A DNA stretch of 64,000 nucleotides from Notospermus geniculatus (Eukaryota; Nemertea; Pilidiophora; Heteronemertea; Lineidae), in assembly GCA_002633025.1 (NCBI GenBank), contig NMRB01001092.1:50819-114818 (forward strand), in the 5' to 3' direction. Position 1 is the stretch's first letter, and the number at the start of each line of letters is the position of its first letter. The position numbers and the translations under genes were made by a program. The notes beneath the pieces are model-generated. The model had not been told where the DNA came from and made no database searches. It saw only the letters and a list, made by a program, of their open reading frames with translations. Shown in pieces: positions 1-9,999 of the stretch.

Positions 1-24
1 ATTGATGCAAAAAAATCGAGTCTA

Positions 25-463
25 TGTACTTACATAAGATAATAAAGACTCAAATGAATAGAAGTTCTACCCAAGACTTTGCAAACATTTTGCGTAATTT
101 GTGTTCCCAAGCCCAAAAAATTGTAATTTTTTGAAAAAATGGCGGGTGTGTATAAAAGTCGGATTTGACGACGGACTGCCGATCCCCGCTTGGTCCGTTA
201 TTTGCGTAATAACAGTGCAGACTGTGTCCAAATTCACCTGTCTTGCAATTGTTTTGTGTACCGAGGCTAATAATACAGCGAGTGCTGGGCCTACGGGCTT
301 TTATTGCCCTTCATGGCCTGCGGGACTGGTGGGGTGTGCATGTAGCGTGTGCATGTCGTGTACATGATGTAGATAGGCCTACAATGCGTGTATGCGCTAT
401 TGCAGTGCAGTGTACATCCACGTTTGTGTGGACTGTTGCATTGTGGGATCTTTGGCAAAGCAC
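25..463. repeat. Direct repeat, copy 1 (about 440 bp)
   Basis: This stretch reappears almost unchanged at 2869-3307, from the GTACTTACATAAGAT start to GGATCTTTGGCAAAGCAC. The small differences are a few substitutions and indels near 320. Its first part also occurs a third time at 2147-2238. It has no convincing coding sequence; the short open frames are conserved only because the DNA is duplicated. Confidence 0.9.
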
Positions 464-650
464 TATACGTACGTACTGACGCACGACAGACCACCACTCA
501 ATGACCCCAACCACAGCATAAGCCCTGCTGGGCCTTGCGGCCAAGCGGGCTAAAAATAGGTACAAAAATTTCCTTCTCCTTCATGTGGGCATTTCTCTTT
601 TGTATAGCAGAGTACTCTGTGCAAGTCCTCAGCAATGCCAGTAGGCCTAT

Positions 651-1110
651 GCTAATGAACTCTTGCAGTTCTTTGTGAAGCAATTTGCAAAACTTTACGG
701 ACAGGAGCAGCTCGTATACAATGTGCATGCTGCAGCAGATGTTCAACATCTGGGTCCTTTCTTTAGCTGATTATTCATCCTTTCCATTTGAAAATTTTCT
801 AGGCACGATGAAGAAAATGATCCGTAGGCCTAATAAACCGCCTGGACAGGTGGCCAGAGGACTACTATCAGAAATGACCAATCGTGGAAAAAGGAAGGGT
901 GATCAGACAGGCATTCTGATCAGGCATTGTCAGGCCCAGTAGTAGGCAACACGAATAAAGCACTCAAACTGCCTGTCCCAGCACCGTACAATCCATGGCG
1001 GCAACTCAGCAGTATAAATCACAACAGTGTCCAGTTGGCACCAAATTCTAGGGATGGTTTCGTTTCTGTAAATAATCAGATTGGTCTAGTCAGAAATATT
1101 TTGGCATCTG
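651..1110 (+). pseudogene. Decayed transposase, C-terminal DUF4218-like region
   Basis: Frame 1 from 651 reads ANELLQFFVKQFAKLYG, then LVYNVHAAADVQHLGPFFS, and stops at 768. Skipping one base, the next frame reads DYSSFPFENFLGTMKKMIRR and then NKPPGQVARG. The order YNVH..HLGP..FPFEN.L..kK..R.P..QV is the conserved C-terminal block of a transposase family common in invertebrates. It resembles the DUF4218 block of plant CACTA elements, whose usual form is HLv..GP...PFEr.l..lK..vr. A third stretch near 1020-1110 (SVQLAPNSRDGFVSV, IGLVRNILASE) continues in the first frame. The single-base frameshift at about 768 and the lack of catalytic N-terminal parts make this a dead remnant. The match to a DDE transposase C-terminus is confident; the CACTA family name is inference. 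Confidence 0.7.
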
Positions 1111-1114
1111 AGGC

Positions 1115-1408
1115 AAGGCCGAGTGCTGACATTGTTGTCGTTCTTTAACGTTTCACCAAGACATCTGATTTCTATTCATACCCTTTGAATTCTCCTGAAG
1201 TCGGTACTCAGGGCTGCTTACTTCGGCTGAAAGTCTGTAGTATCCCCCCCCCCCCAAGCTGTTGGTATTTTTCCCAAGTTGTGGACATTTTTTCCAAATA
1301 GCATTTTTATTTTCAAGGCCGAGTGCTGACGTAGTTGTCGTTTTTTAACGTTTCACCAAGACATCTGATTTCTATTCATACCCTTTGAATTCTCTCCAAG
1401 TCGGTACT
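1115..1408. repeat. Partial tandem duplication, period 200 bp
   Basis: The segment from AAGGCCGAGTGCTGAC to AGTCGGTACT occurs at 1115-1208 and again at 1315-1408 with few changes. A poly-C run and a TTTTCCAA-rich spacer lie between. It overlaps the end of the transposase remnant, so the duplication happened after that insertion. Confidence 0.85.
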
Positions 1409-1568
1409 GCATTTGTTAGTGATCTTGCAGATCACTTACAGGTGTCTTGTAAGTATGTGAGGTTGCCATTCCAGGAAGGGTATGTTGCAATTCCAATTCT
1501 TCATCAGGCATTTTAAGACTGCTTTGCTGCAATTGACAAGCTTGAAATTGTTGTAGCAGTACAGTACA

Positions 1569-1820
1569 GAACTCAATCAGCTTGAAGAAAGGCTCATTTC
1601 ACTTCGTATTCCTTTCAAGCAAATGCGAGAACTTCCTGTTGGTGGCCAAAAATGATACGCGGAAATGTTGTCAATGTTCCAGTATGTTACACAAACTGCA
1701 ATGTCACTCCCAAGGAATTTACCTGATATTGAGACAATTCCTGTGAAATTACGAAGAAGAGAGCAGTACAAAACGAATGTATACAGTGAAAATATTCGTG
1801 CAACTATTAGTGTTAAATAG
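1569..1820 (+). pseudogene. Helitron helicase N-terminal domain remnant
   Basis: Three consecutive frames give pieces of the conserved Helitron_like_N region. From 1569 the translation is ELNQLEERLISLRIPFKQMR then ELPVGGQ. From 1655 it is IRGNVVNVPVCYTNCNV. From 1704 it is LPRNLPDIETIPVKLRRREQ then YKTNVYSENIRATISV, stopping at 1818-1820. Intact Helitron proteins have the same order: LN.LEErL.S.R.PFmq.REL..GGQ, then RGnVVNVP, then LPr....TIPVK.kR...Yk..y....vRp. Two frameshifts and a stop codon show decay. No Rep, helicase or terminal hairpin was found nearby, so only this about 80-codon fragment survives. Rolling-circle transposition is the family role. Confidence 0.8.
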
Positions 1821-2146
1821 TTTTGAAATGGTTGAAAGAACATGGACCACTTTCATGCGAAAGAGAATTTTTCGCCGCTTAAGCACAAATAATGATTAGT
1901 CAACACCTTTGCACTGGTGATGCCAGGAGCTGGGACTGAGCTGGAGGATGAGGAAGTATTGGCGGTGTTACCATCCGAGTCAATCCTGATGATAATCAAC
2001 AATTAAGAAAAGTGGGAAAGCTCAAGTGCAGTACTTACGTTAGGTGAGTTGTGGACCTTGAGATATGTCCTGGTGTGCCAAACAGAATGAGCCAAATACT
2101 CTACCTTATGCATTATACAGTTATATGTTATGGTGAAGCAGCATGA

Positions 2147-2238
2147 GCAAAAAAATCGAGTCTATGTACTTACATAAGATTATAAAGACTCAAATGAATA
2201 GAAGTTCTACCCAAGACTTTGCAAACATTTTGCGTAAT
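2147..2238. repeat. Third partial copy of the 25-463 repeat
   Basis: GCAAAAAAATCGAGTCTATG through TTTTGCGTAAT matches positions 7-96 nearly perfectly and then breaks off into a poly-C run. It lies between the two long copies and marks a breakpoint of the local duplication. Confidence 0.85.
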
Positions 2239-2585
2239 AGTAAGCCCCCCCCCCCCCGAACTTAGACATCTTCCCAATCTTCTTTATCCACTGGCAGCCA
2301 TGAATAACCGCACCCAATACAAGGGGGAGAGCTAATTCTTGGATGTCATTGCTTGAAAGATGGAGGTAGAATCTTAAAAGGTACTGAGAAAGGCACCCAG
2401 AATAGAACAGAAAAGGCCTACAAAAAGAGGGGGAAAATGCAAACTTACAAATCCCTTCAATGTCGGACCAACTGGGATTATCAATGGGAAATCTGCCATA
2501 AATGAAACATGATTCCCTATTCCACCATTCAACTCGTGCAGTTTTCTGACAAGTGTGCCTTTTTTACCTACCCGGTGATTTTTAT

Positions 2586-2717
2586 GTGCCTTTTTTACCG
2601 GTGCCTTTTTTACCAGTGCCTTTTTACCGGTGCCTTTTTTACCAGTGCCTTTTTAACCAGTGCCTTTTTTACCGTGCCTTTTTTACCGGTGTCTTTTTTA
2701 CCAGTGCCTTTTTACCT
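2586..2717. repeat. Minisatellite, unit TGCCTTTTTTACCRG
   Basis: About seven to eight head-to-tail units of 15-18 bases vary in T-run length and in CCGG/CCAG. Translated, it gives low-complexity FLPVPF strings that should not be taken as protein. A separate AT-rich stretch of TATTGGCC-like motifs follows up to about 2865. Confidence 0.9.
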
Positions 2718-2868
2718 GGATTCAAGAAAAATTGGGCCAATATTGGCATATATTGGCCGATGAATTCCCATTTAGGGCCGATATAGGCAACCTAGATTGG
2801 GCCTTCATTCTTGCCTAGATAGCCTACTTAGAGCCAATATTGGCCCATTATATTTGGCCATCTGGGGT

Positions 2869-3307
2869 ACTTACATAAGATTATAAAGACTCAAATGAAT
2901 AGAAGTTCTACCCAAGACTTTGCAAACATTTTGCGTAATTTGTGTTCCCAAGCCCAAAAAATTGTAATTTTTTGAAAAAATGGCGGGTGTGTATAAAAGT
3001 CGGATTTGACGACGGACCGCCGATCCCCGCTTGGTCCGTTATTTGCGTAATAACAGTGCAGACTGTGTCCAAATTCACCTGTCTTGCAATTGTTTTGTGC
3101 ACCGAGGCTAATAATACAGCGAGTGCTGGGCCTACGGGCTTTTATTGCCCTTCATGGCCTGCGGGAGACTGGGGGTGTGTGCATGTAGCGTGTGCATGTC
3201 GTGTACATGATGTACATAGGCCTACAATGCGTGTATGCGCTATTGCAGTGCAGTGTACATCCACGTTTGTGTGGACTGTTGCATTGTGGGATCTTTGGCA
3301 AAGCACT
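2869..3307. repeat. Direct repeat, copy 2 (about 440 bp)
   Basis: Second long copy of 25-463, offset by about 2841 bases. It ends where copy 1 ends, after GCAAAGCAC. The following 3308-3727 is GC- and GT-rich, with AGGCCT motifs and no supportable gene. Confidence 0.9.
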
Positions 3308-3835
3308 TAGCTCTCATAGTGTGCATTTATATTCGAAAGGGGAGGGGCTGCGGGATGCAGGCATAAATTGGTGGGGGGGATGGATGGATGGGTGTGTGTG
3401 GTGGGGGCCCAAGCCGGCTGACCCACGCGCGCCGGGTGCAGTCCTCTGCGGCGGCGACAGGCATCCGTGTTAGGCCTCGCCTCTCTAGGCCTAGGGCGTG
3501 TGTTCCAATGTGTAGTACCTGTTGTTGCAATGGGAGAAGTGTGCTCTTCCTGAATCTTGCCCAATACTTTTCTTTACATGCTCCTACCTATTTCTCATTT
3601 TGCAGATTAATATGGACCGGTTAGCTAAAAATATATACCTACTAGGCCTAGGCCCAACTCTCACAACTGTGGGCCAGCACACAGTGTAGTGACTCGCCAA
3701 CAAATAGGCCTACTGGTAGTCGACCTGCTGTAAGGCCTGACAGCAGTCTTGCCACACACTCTTCTTATGCCAATTTTTTCTCCTTGTTACAGATTTACAA
3801 AAAGATATCATCAATTTAATAATACCACCATCATC

Positions 3836-3941
3836 ATGCCAGCACACATTAAGGAAGGCCGGGGTGGGAGGAAGATCCACTTCAAGGGGACCCGCAACAA
3901 CAGAGCCCTCTTCGGGAGGACAAGACGGATGAAAAAACAAG
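3836..3941 (+). CDS. Candidate first coding exon, copy A
   Basis: The exon probably spans 3793-3941: acceptor CTTGTTACAG ends at 3792 and donor AAG|GTACTG follows 3941. The ATG at 3836 opens 35 codons plus one base. They encode a very basic peptide beginning MPAHIKEGRGGRKIHFKG and ending RRTRRMKKQ. The exon ends in phase 1. Adding its last G to the AC at 4467 gives an Asp codon and continues without a shift into the long exon downstream (KKQ-D-SSCLEDG). This frame agreement is the main support. Function of the basic leader is unknown; DNA binding or nuclear targeting is a guess. The reverse strand is also open here but lacks splice support. Confidence 0.5.
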
Positions 3942-4053
3942 GTACTGAGCTGTAAGGCCTGACAGCAGTCTTGCCACACACTCTTCTTATGCCAATTTTT
4001 TCTCCTTGTTACAGATTTACAAAAAGATATCATCAATTTATACCACCATCATC

Positions 4054-4159
4054 ATGCCAGCACACATTAAGGTAGGCCGGGGTGGGAGAAAGATCCACTT
4101 CAAGGGGACCCGCAACAACAGAGCCCTCTTCAGGAGGACAAGACGGATGAAAAAACAAG
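4054..4159 (+). CDS. Candidate first coding exon, copy B
   Basis: Tandem copy of the 3836 exon, with acceptor ending at 4014 and donor GTACTG after 4159. It has the same 35 codons plus one base and so the same phase 1 junction to 4467. Two residues differ: Glu7 is Val and Gly27 is Arg. If both copies were spliced into one transcript, reading from copy A would hit a stop in copy B's untranslated part. They could therefore serve only as alternatives. That both copies keep an open frame and both splice sites suggests recent duplication or some constraint. Confidence 0.5.
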
Positions 4160-4466
4160 GTACTGTAAAGCAAATAAAAAAATCACAATTTTAATGTATT
4201 AATGCCATACACTGTACCTGGAATTATTTTTTTTAATAACAATCTTAATCCATGACCATTCATCTATGTACATAAATTAAAATATTCTGTAGTTCCGTAA
4301 AGCGAATCGACAGTCATTTTGTCAACAGAAGGATGATGTTTGTATTAACATTGCTCTCACAGCCAATCAGAATGCAGGAAATATGAGTTTGTAAACATTC
4401 GTCCACTTAATAGCATTCAATTTTTTGGCTGACACATCATTTTAAACTATTTGTTTTTGTTTTCAG

Positions 4467-6919
4467 ACTCTTCCTGTCTCGAAGATGGCTCTGTTGTTGC
4501 TGGCACAACCCATCCGTCCTCACTTTCATCCGTCCATTCAACGTCATCCTGCACCACCATTCCGTCCATATCATCACCATCCTCTCCAACATCCTGCACT
4601 GTCATTCCGTCCGATTCAACACCACTGTCTATTTACTCAACATCCTGCACGATTCCGTCCATTTCATCATCCTCTCCGTCCGTTTATTCATCTNNNNNNN
4701 NNNNNNNNNNNNNNNNNNNNNNNNNNNNNNNNNNNNNNNNNNNNNNNNNNNNNNNNNNNNNNNNNNNNNNNNNNNNNNNNNNNNNNNNNNNNNNNNNNNN
4801 NNNNNNNNNNNNNNNNNNNNNNNNNNNNNNNNNNNNNNNNNNNNNNNNNNNNNNNNNNNNNNNNNNNNNNNNNNNNNNNNNNNNNNNNNNNNNNNNNNNN
4901 NNNNNNNNNNNNNNNNNNNNNNNNAGGAAGACCAGGGCTGGCAATGACGGTGAGAATGTGGCATATGTGAGGGTGCCATCTCTTGAAGATGGCATCCAAT
5001 CATATGTCAATTTGAGTGTGGAACTTGGAAACTTCCATGAACCTCCGGAGATGAATGGTGAATTGTGGCTGAAGATCGGGGCCGATAAAGGTGGTGACAG
5101 CACCAAACTTTGTGTGCAAGTTGTCAATGTTGTCAACTGCAACAGTGCCGAAAACACACGCATGATGTGCTACTATGAAGGCAGTGACACATTTGACAAC
5201 ATGCACACAATGTTTGGTCCCTATACGAGACAGGTGTCCCACCTTTCATCGCTCAATGTAGGGGGGGACCAGACAAAACAGACAAGGTGGTTCCTCTTTG
5301 GGGATTACAAATTCCTCTGCTCATCAATGGGCCACATGGGGCAAAATGCCATGTACCCTTGTCTGTTTTGTCTGGTTCCTCTCGATGCCCTGAAACGCAC
5401 CGACAATTCCCCATCCATCATCCACTCTCCCAAGATGCAATCTGTTTCTGGGGAGTTAGTGGATAATCCTGAGTGTTCATGGACCAAGCGGACACAGGCC
5501 ATGTATTGCCAGGACTTGGAAACTTGTCTGGCAATGCATGGAGAGCCTAAGGACAATTCAAGGAAATGCCATAGTGTCTTCGCTCCCATGCTCTTCCCAG
5601 TTGAGGTTTCCCAGATTGTCCCTCTCCCCCTCCACCTGTACCTTGGTATTGTACAGGACTTGTACAAAATGATGGAGGGGGATGCAGCCAAGTTGGATGG
5701 CAATCAGGCAAACCTTGACCAGGAAGCATGGGAGGTACTGTCTGAACAACTTGCTGGCAAAAAAGATCGTGTCAGCAAGTTGAAGGACAGGATTTCTTCC
5801 GAAGAGCTTATAATACAAGCATTTGAGGAACTAGTCTCTTCTGCCAATTCTGCCAAGAGACCACGTAGAAAGGTCACCCAGAATGAGACTTGTTTCTCAA
5901 ATGCTTGTGTTATAAACACTAAGGCTTCTGAGAATGTGTATATTTCATCTGGGTCAGAAGGTGAGCAGGATGATGACGATGAAGACGACCTTTGGGTGGA
6001 ATGCAACACCTGCAAGGAGTGGTTCCACCCAATGTGCGTCTCCATCGCTGACCCCGCCCACCTTCTCTCCGTAGATGAAATATACATCTGTCCTTGCTGC
6101 TCTGGATCTGCCAACTCAACTGATGTGAATGACATGATGTTATTCACTCAGAATGTGTTGGCAGTATCCAGAGCAGATTTGCTGAATCTGGAAAAGGAGT
6201 GTCAAGATGACCAAGACGAATTGAATCGGCTCCATGACTTAGCTGCTGCTAAGATGGGGCCCATTCAATTGGCCTTGGAGGGTAGTCTGAAAAAGCTTGG
6301 GGTCGATAAGCAGGCTTATCATTCCCAGTCCTTTGTTGGAAATCATATCCATAATATGCTGAAGATGGATGAAAGGACTGGGACTGATAATCCATTTGAG
6401 CTGACCTCAGCTTTTTCAGATTACCCTGATCTCAGAGACAAATACTATGAGATCTTCATGCTCCTTTCCCAGATTCACAGGCTCCTCTTCACTGCCTCCT
6501 TTTTGAAAGAAGAGGAGGTGGAGCAGCTCAGTGTGCTATGTTGGCAGTTGGGGATAATGTATCCCACACATTTTCCCCAACGCAACATCACACCGAAGCT
6601 GCACATCCTGATCTTCCATGTTCCTGACTTTGCCAGACGATGGAAGTCAGTGGGGCTCTTCTCTGAGAGCGGCCTGGAGAGTATTCACAAGCAAGTGAAC
6701 TCCCAGGTCCGCACGTTCTGCACCATCAGGTGCAGACAGAGAAGAGCCTCACTTGTCTTCAGAGAGCATTCTCTGAAGACTACAGCAGACAAGGTGCAGC
6801 TGCTGCCATCAGTCGCCAGGAAGTGCACTTCCTGTGGTGCAGGCCGGTACAAGCAGCTGACCAAGTCTGGCTCCATCATCAGGCAATGTCAGGAATGTGG
6901 GGCCAGTGACACCAGTTAA
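4467..6919 (+). CDS. RNase H-like transposase-related protein with PHD-like finger (gap inside)
   Basis: One frame stays open from an acceptor (TTTTGTTTTCAG, ending 4466) to a stop at 6917-6919, about 817 codons, of which 77 are hidden by the N gap 4694-4924. Residues are numbered from 4451. The N-terminus is Ser/Thr/Pro-rich. Next comes LWLKIGADKGGD (Asp212), a pattern I associate with the first catalytic Asp of a widespread invertebrate transposase family. FLFGDYKFL (Asp285) and a PCLFC zinc pair follow, then LPLHLYLGIVQDLYKMME. The C-terminal SESGLESIHK (Glu739, Glu743) is a likely catalytic Glu motif. Between them sit an acidic stretch and a PHD-like finger: Cys518, Cys521, Trp524, His526, Cys529, Cys547, Cys550; the first Cys pair is not clear. 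A CxxC..CxxC ribbon ends the protein. The layout recalls RAG1/Transib-type enzymes; exact family and activity are unproven. It could be a live transposon or a domesticated gene. Confidence 0.75.
4694..4924. other. Assembly gap (231 N)
   Basis: Run of N inside the long exon. The frame is the same on both sides because 231 is divisible by three, but the real length may differ. The left flank is CATCC/TCATC-rich low-complexity DNA, which probably caused the gap. Confidence 0.95.
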
Positions 6920-7205
6920 ATTGCTTTTCACCTCAACATGACGCCACCGCACCGGTATTCATAAAACTACTCAAGTCAAAGCAGACTGAATATATAATAC
7001 TCTTAGAATGGCCCGAACAAGTGGAATTCAATATGCTCCTTCTCCTTAAGTTGTGTGGACCACTACACTTGATATAATGAGGTCTTAAGATAAGAATTTT
7101 TATGAATACCGGTCCAGATCTCAAAGTCAGGGGCCCCATGATGCATGGGGTCACTCCGATCTCTGGCACTCTCTGCCCGTGTTATGTTGAGGTGAAAATC
7201 ATTTA
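6919..7205. mobile_element. Inverted-repeat element(s) after the transposase gene
   Basis: The outer arms are GCTTTTCACCTCAACAT (about 6923) and ATGTTGAGGTGAAAAT (about 7184). Inside lies a second pair: ACCGGTATTCATAAAA at 6951 and the matching TTTTTATGAATACCGGT ending 7113. This looks like one MITE inside another. The outer arm begins at the transposase stop codon. Confidence 0.7.
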
Positions 7206-7226
7206 AGGCCTGGCTTGCCTTCTGTG

Positions 7227-7463
7227 CCCATATTCATAAAACTACTTGGGTCATATTCATAAAGCGGTTCTATCATTAGAACTGTCTTAGGCTGTTTCAA
7301 TCAAGTATACTTCATCACTACACTTGGAACCGGCCAAAGTCGGTTCTAACGATACAATCACTTTATGAATACGACCCCTTAAGTCTAAGTGTGGCACTTA
7401 TCCTTTGTTTAACACAAAAGATAAGTATCACAGCTTGACTTAAGTATGTTTATGAATATGGAC
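7227..7463. mobile_element. Nested pair of TATTCATAAA-ended MITEs
   Basis: The outer ends are CCCATATTCATAAAAC at 7228 and GTTTATGAATATGG ending 7461. An inner element at 7250-7375 has arms GTCATATTCATAAAGCGGTTC and its partner ACTTTATGAATACGAC. They share the TATTCATAAA end with the elements at 6951 and 8496, so one family probably inserted repeatedly. Confidence 0.7.
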
Positions 7464-7560
7464 CTGATCCTGGAGGAGGGGACCATATTATATGAAGACA
7501 ATGTCACAATCAATGAAGAATGATGTGTAAGACAGCATGGTCTTCACATTTTAGTGTTTG

Positions 7561-7834
7561 TGTACTTTCCTGGAAAAATATTTCTGGTCCACTGAATCAA
7601 ATAGTTTTCATTCCTAGTCATTATTCTCCAATCCAGTTCAATGTCAGTGGGACCGGATCCAGTTTCAGATCTCATTTCACAGAGCCACTTGCGCATTGGA
7701 ATCACTTGCATTCATGTGAAATGAGATCTGTTACTGGAAATGGACACAGACAATGAATTGGATTGAGGAACTAGGCCCAGGGATAAAAACCGATTTGATG
7801 ATGTGGTCCAGAAACATTTTTCCAGCACTGTACA
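7561..7834. mobile_element. Long imperfect hairpin element, 274 bp
   Basis: The two halves are reverse complements over nearly their whole length. The left starts TGTACTTTCCTGGAAAAATA and the right ends TTTTTCCAGCACTGTACA. The middle pairs TCAGATCTCATTTCACA with TGTGAAATGAGATCTG. It is a foldback MITE without coding capacity. Confidence 0.8.
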
Positions 7835-8200
7835 CACTTACCGGCAACAGACTCATTGTTTCTCTGTGTGTCGTTCACTGTCAGTCTCCTGTTATGTCAC
7901 ACTGCACTGGCATACGGGCCTCACTGGAAAACATTATACCAGCATAGCAAAACTGGTCGCATGTTGCTCTTTGTCAGGAGAGACCAAGTATTTGTCACTT
8001 TCAATATTGTCCGTCCATGATGAAATCTGAAGCAATCTATTTCTTCCATCCTCTCCTGAGCAACATGTGACTCATTTTGCTGTGCTGGGTCATGTATAGT
8101 AGACTGCAAGGGGTTGAGTGCATCCTTCATTGATTGTGACGTCGTCTTCATTCTTTTCACTGTAAACTCCAGTCATACTTAAGGTCAACTTTACTAAGGG

Positions 8201-8418
8201 CTGTATGCACCAAACGAAGATTATCTTGAACTCAGTTTGAGCCAAAACTTTTCAATGTAAATTAAAAGGTTACAACTCAACTGACTGAGTTCCAAGAATA
8301 CAGAATTACAGAGTACGGAGAGTTTGTTGTTCAACTTCTGTAGGAGGAAGAGATACAATAAACCTGGTCGAGAAAGAATTGGAGAGAAAAAAAGATAATC
8401 TTCATTTGGTGCATACAG
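8201..8418. mobile_element. MITE with 27-bp inverted ends
   Basis: The left end CTGTATGCACCAAACGAAGA (continuing TTATCTT) matches in reverse the right end at 8392-8418 (AAGATAATCTTCATTTGGTG, then CATACAG) with one mismatch. No coding content. Confidence 0.85.
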
Positions 8419-8495
8419 TCTGATTAGTTTATACTGTAATTGCGTACAATTGCAATGTCGCAAGGATAACTTGGTTTACTTTCCATAGTTTCCAG

Positions 8496-8613
8496 GGGCC
8501 ATATTCATGAAACCTTGCTAGGCTTAGTTGGTCACTAAATCATCCAGTTTGTACAGACCAATGTACACCACTAGCAGCCAACTAAGCTAGCAGGGTTTCA
8601 TGAATATGGGTCC
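8496..8613. mobile_element. Small MITE, 118 bp
   Basis: The arms of about 36 bp begin GGGCCATATTCATGAAACCT and end GGTTTCATGAATATGGGTCC, with few mismatches. The termini belong to the same TATTCATRAA family as the elements near 6951 and 7228. Confidence 0.85.
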
Positions 8614-8692
8614 TGTTTTCTGGTGTGAGCAGAAGCTGCTGTGAGGAGTGGAGGATTGGGGAGGGGAGATTTATTTTGTCAAATATGTGTTC

Positions 8693-8847
8693 ATACTTTT
8701 ATGGTTGTTGATAGAATGTAATGAGGACAACGTCATATTAAGAATGGTGTAAAGAAGACAGTGTCATCACTGTTTTCTTCACATCATTCTTGATTTTGTT
8801 GCGTTTTCGTTGTCCTCATTGTGTTCTATTGACAATCATAAAAGTAT
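8693..8847. mobile_element. Foldback MITE, 155 bp
   Basis: ATACTTTTATGGTTGTTGAT at the left pairs with ATTGACAATCATAAAAGTAT at the right. The next bases (AATGAGGACAACG / CGTTGTCCTCATT) continue the stem. No gene. Confidence 0.85.
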
Positions 8848-8989
8848 CAAATAAAAGACTTGAGAAGTCAGATACATGTATCATCAATGTTATTAATTAT
8901 TATTCATTAATAAAAAAGTAAAGAAAAATAATATGTACAGTTACTTTTTATTTTCAATTCAAAAGTGAATTACAACACCACACCAGATC

Positions 8990-9200
8990 AGACTGCTGGA
9001 CAGAGAGAGGACCCTAGGCCAGAATGATGCTGAGGAATAAGGACTAATTGGTGATTTCAGTCCCCTATCATGAGAAAACCTAGGAGGAATCTCTCCCCTC
9101 AGTTAGGCCTAGATATACCATTATACCAATGAAGAAGGAATAATTAGAGATTTCAATCCCCTAATGAGAAAAACAAAGGAATCTCGCCCATCCCTGCTTA
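8990..9200. repeat. Diverged tandem pair, about 90 bp
   Basis: A unit near 9025-9110 (GGAATAAGGACTAATTGGTG, then TCAGTCCCCTATCATGAGAAAA) recurs with changes at about 9132-9205 (GGAATAATTAGAGATTTCAA, then CCCCTAATGAGAAAA). Nothing further is recognised from 9200 to about 9690 apart from a CATGCGCATGCGCACGTGCG stretch near 9320. Confidence 0.5.
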
Positions 9201-9699
9201 GAAAAGTCTGAGAAAACCAGGCAGGCCGAGACAGATCCACCCTACAAGGCATGGGCCTACATGCCAACCACCATCTCAAATACTTTTGTGTGGCGACTGC
9301 TGCTTTTATTGAGGCACTCATGCGCATGCGCACGTGCGCGCGCACCTCGCATATCATTATAAAAGCTGATCTCGCCATGCTCACAGGTTTTTATTTTCTT
9401 GTCTTCTTGGTTGCGTTTTTTCATGGTAAAAACGGCAAGTGTATCATGCATTCCCAGGAAATATCCAATAATAAGTTGGACAAGCATAATTAGATGTGAA
9501 TAACTCCCAAAAACCCGTTCGTTTATTGCGTTCAACAAGAATTGGCGTTTTCCCGCCGAAATGCCGACCGTCTCCGTTCCGTTTTCCCAGTCGCTGTTTT
9601 AGTGACGCCGTCTTTTCGAAGCCGCGCGCTGTATGCAAATGAGCGACGTCATGCGAAATTGATACAATGTGATACATGCGAACCAGTGCGTGTCGGTAA

Positions 9700-9998
9700 C
9701 AGTCGTGTGTTCCAGTTATGCAACACTTCTCAAGGTCAGAGGTCAGGGTCACAGATAACTAGCTCTAGAGTAGTAAACTTCTCATCGGAAACCATTGACA
9801 TCGCTCCGATGTCCTTTTCTTGTTATTATTAAGGCCTGGTTTTTTTGGCCTCCTTGTTCTGTTACTATATTGTGTGTTAAAGTTTATGATTATGTTCTGC
9901 TGTTATTTTCCATGTCTGACTTTGTTATGCACCAATGGTGCATATTATGTATGCACTTGGTGAAATAAAATTCAATTCAATTCAATTCAATTCAATCA
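9700..9998 (+). mobile_element. Interspersed repeat; 3' tail of a probable non-LTR element
   Basis: The first half (about 9707-9822) matches 16940-17000 and 17110-17325, including CATCGCTCCGATGTCCTTTT. It contains the intact CTCTAGAG site that is split by a MITE at 17182. The second half ends GAAATAAAATTCAATTCAAT followed by (TTCAA)n to 9996. An AATAAA signal next to a simple-repeat tail is typical of LINE/SINE 3' ends. Confidence 0.5.
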
Positions 9999-9999
9999 A

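Larger units (their letters stand above)
3728..4163. repeat. Tandem duplication carrying an exon (period 222 bp)
   Basis: CTGTAAGGCCTGACAGCAG starts both units, at 3728 and 3950. Each unit contains a polypyrimidine tract, a CAG acceptor, an ATG, a basic coding stretch and a GT donor. Unit 2 is four bases shorter just before the ATG. The flanking intron is duplicated with the exon, the usual form of an exon duplication by unequal exchange. Confidence 0.9.

Noticed and set aside
2509-2786. Hydrophobic FLPVPF-rich frames that look like membrane segments
   Set aside because: They are translations of a TGCCTTTTTTACC minisatellite.
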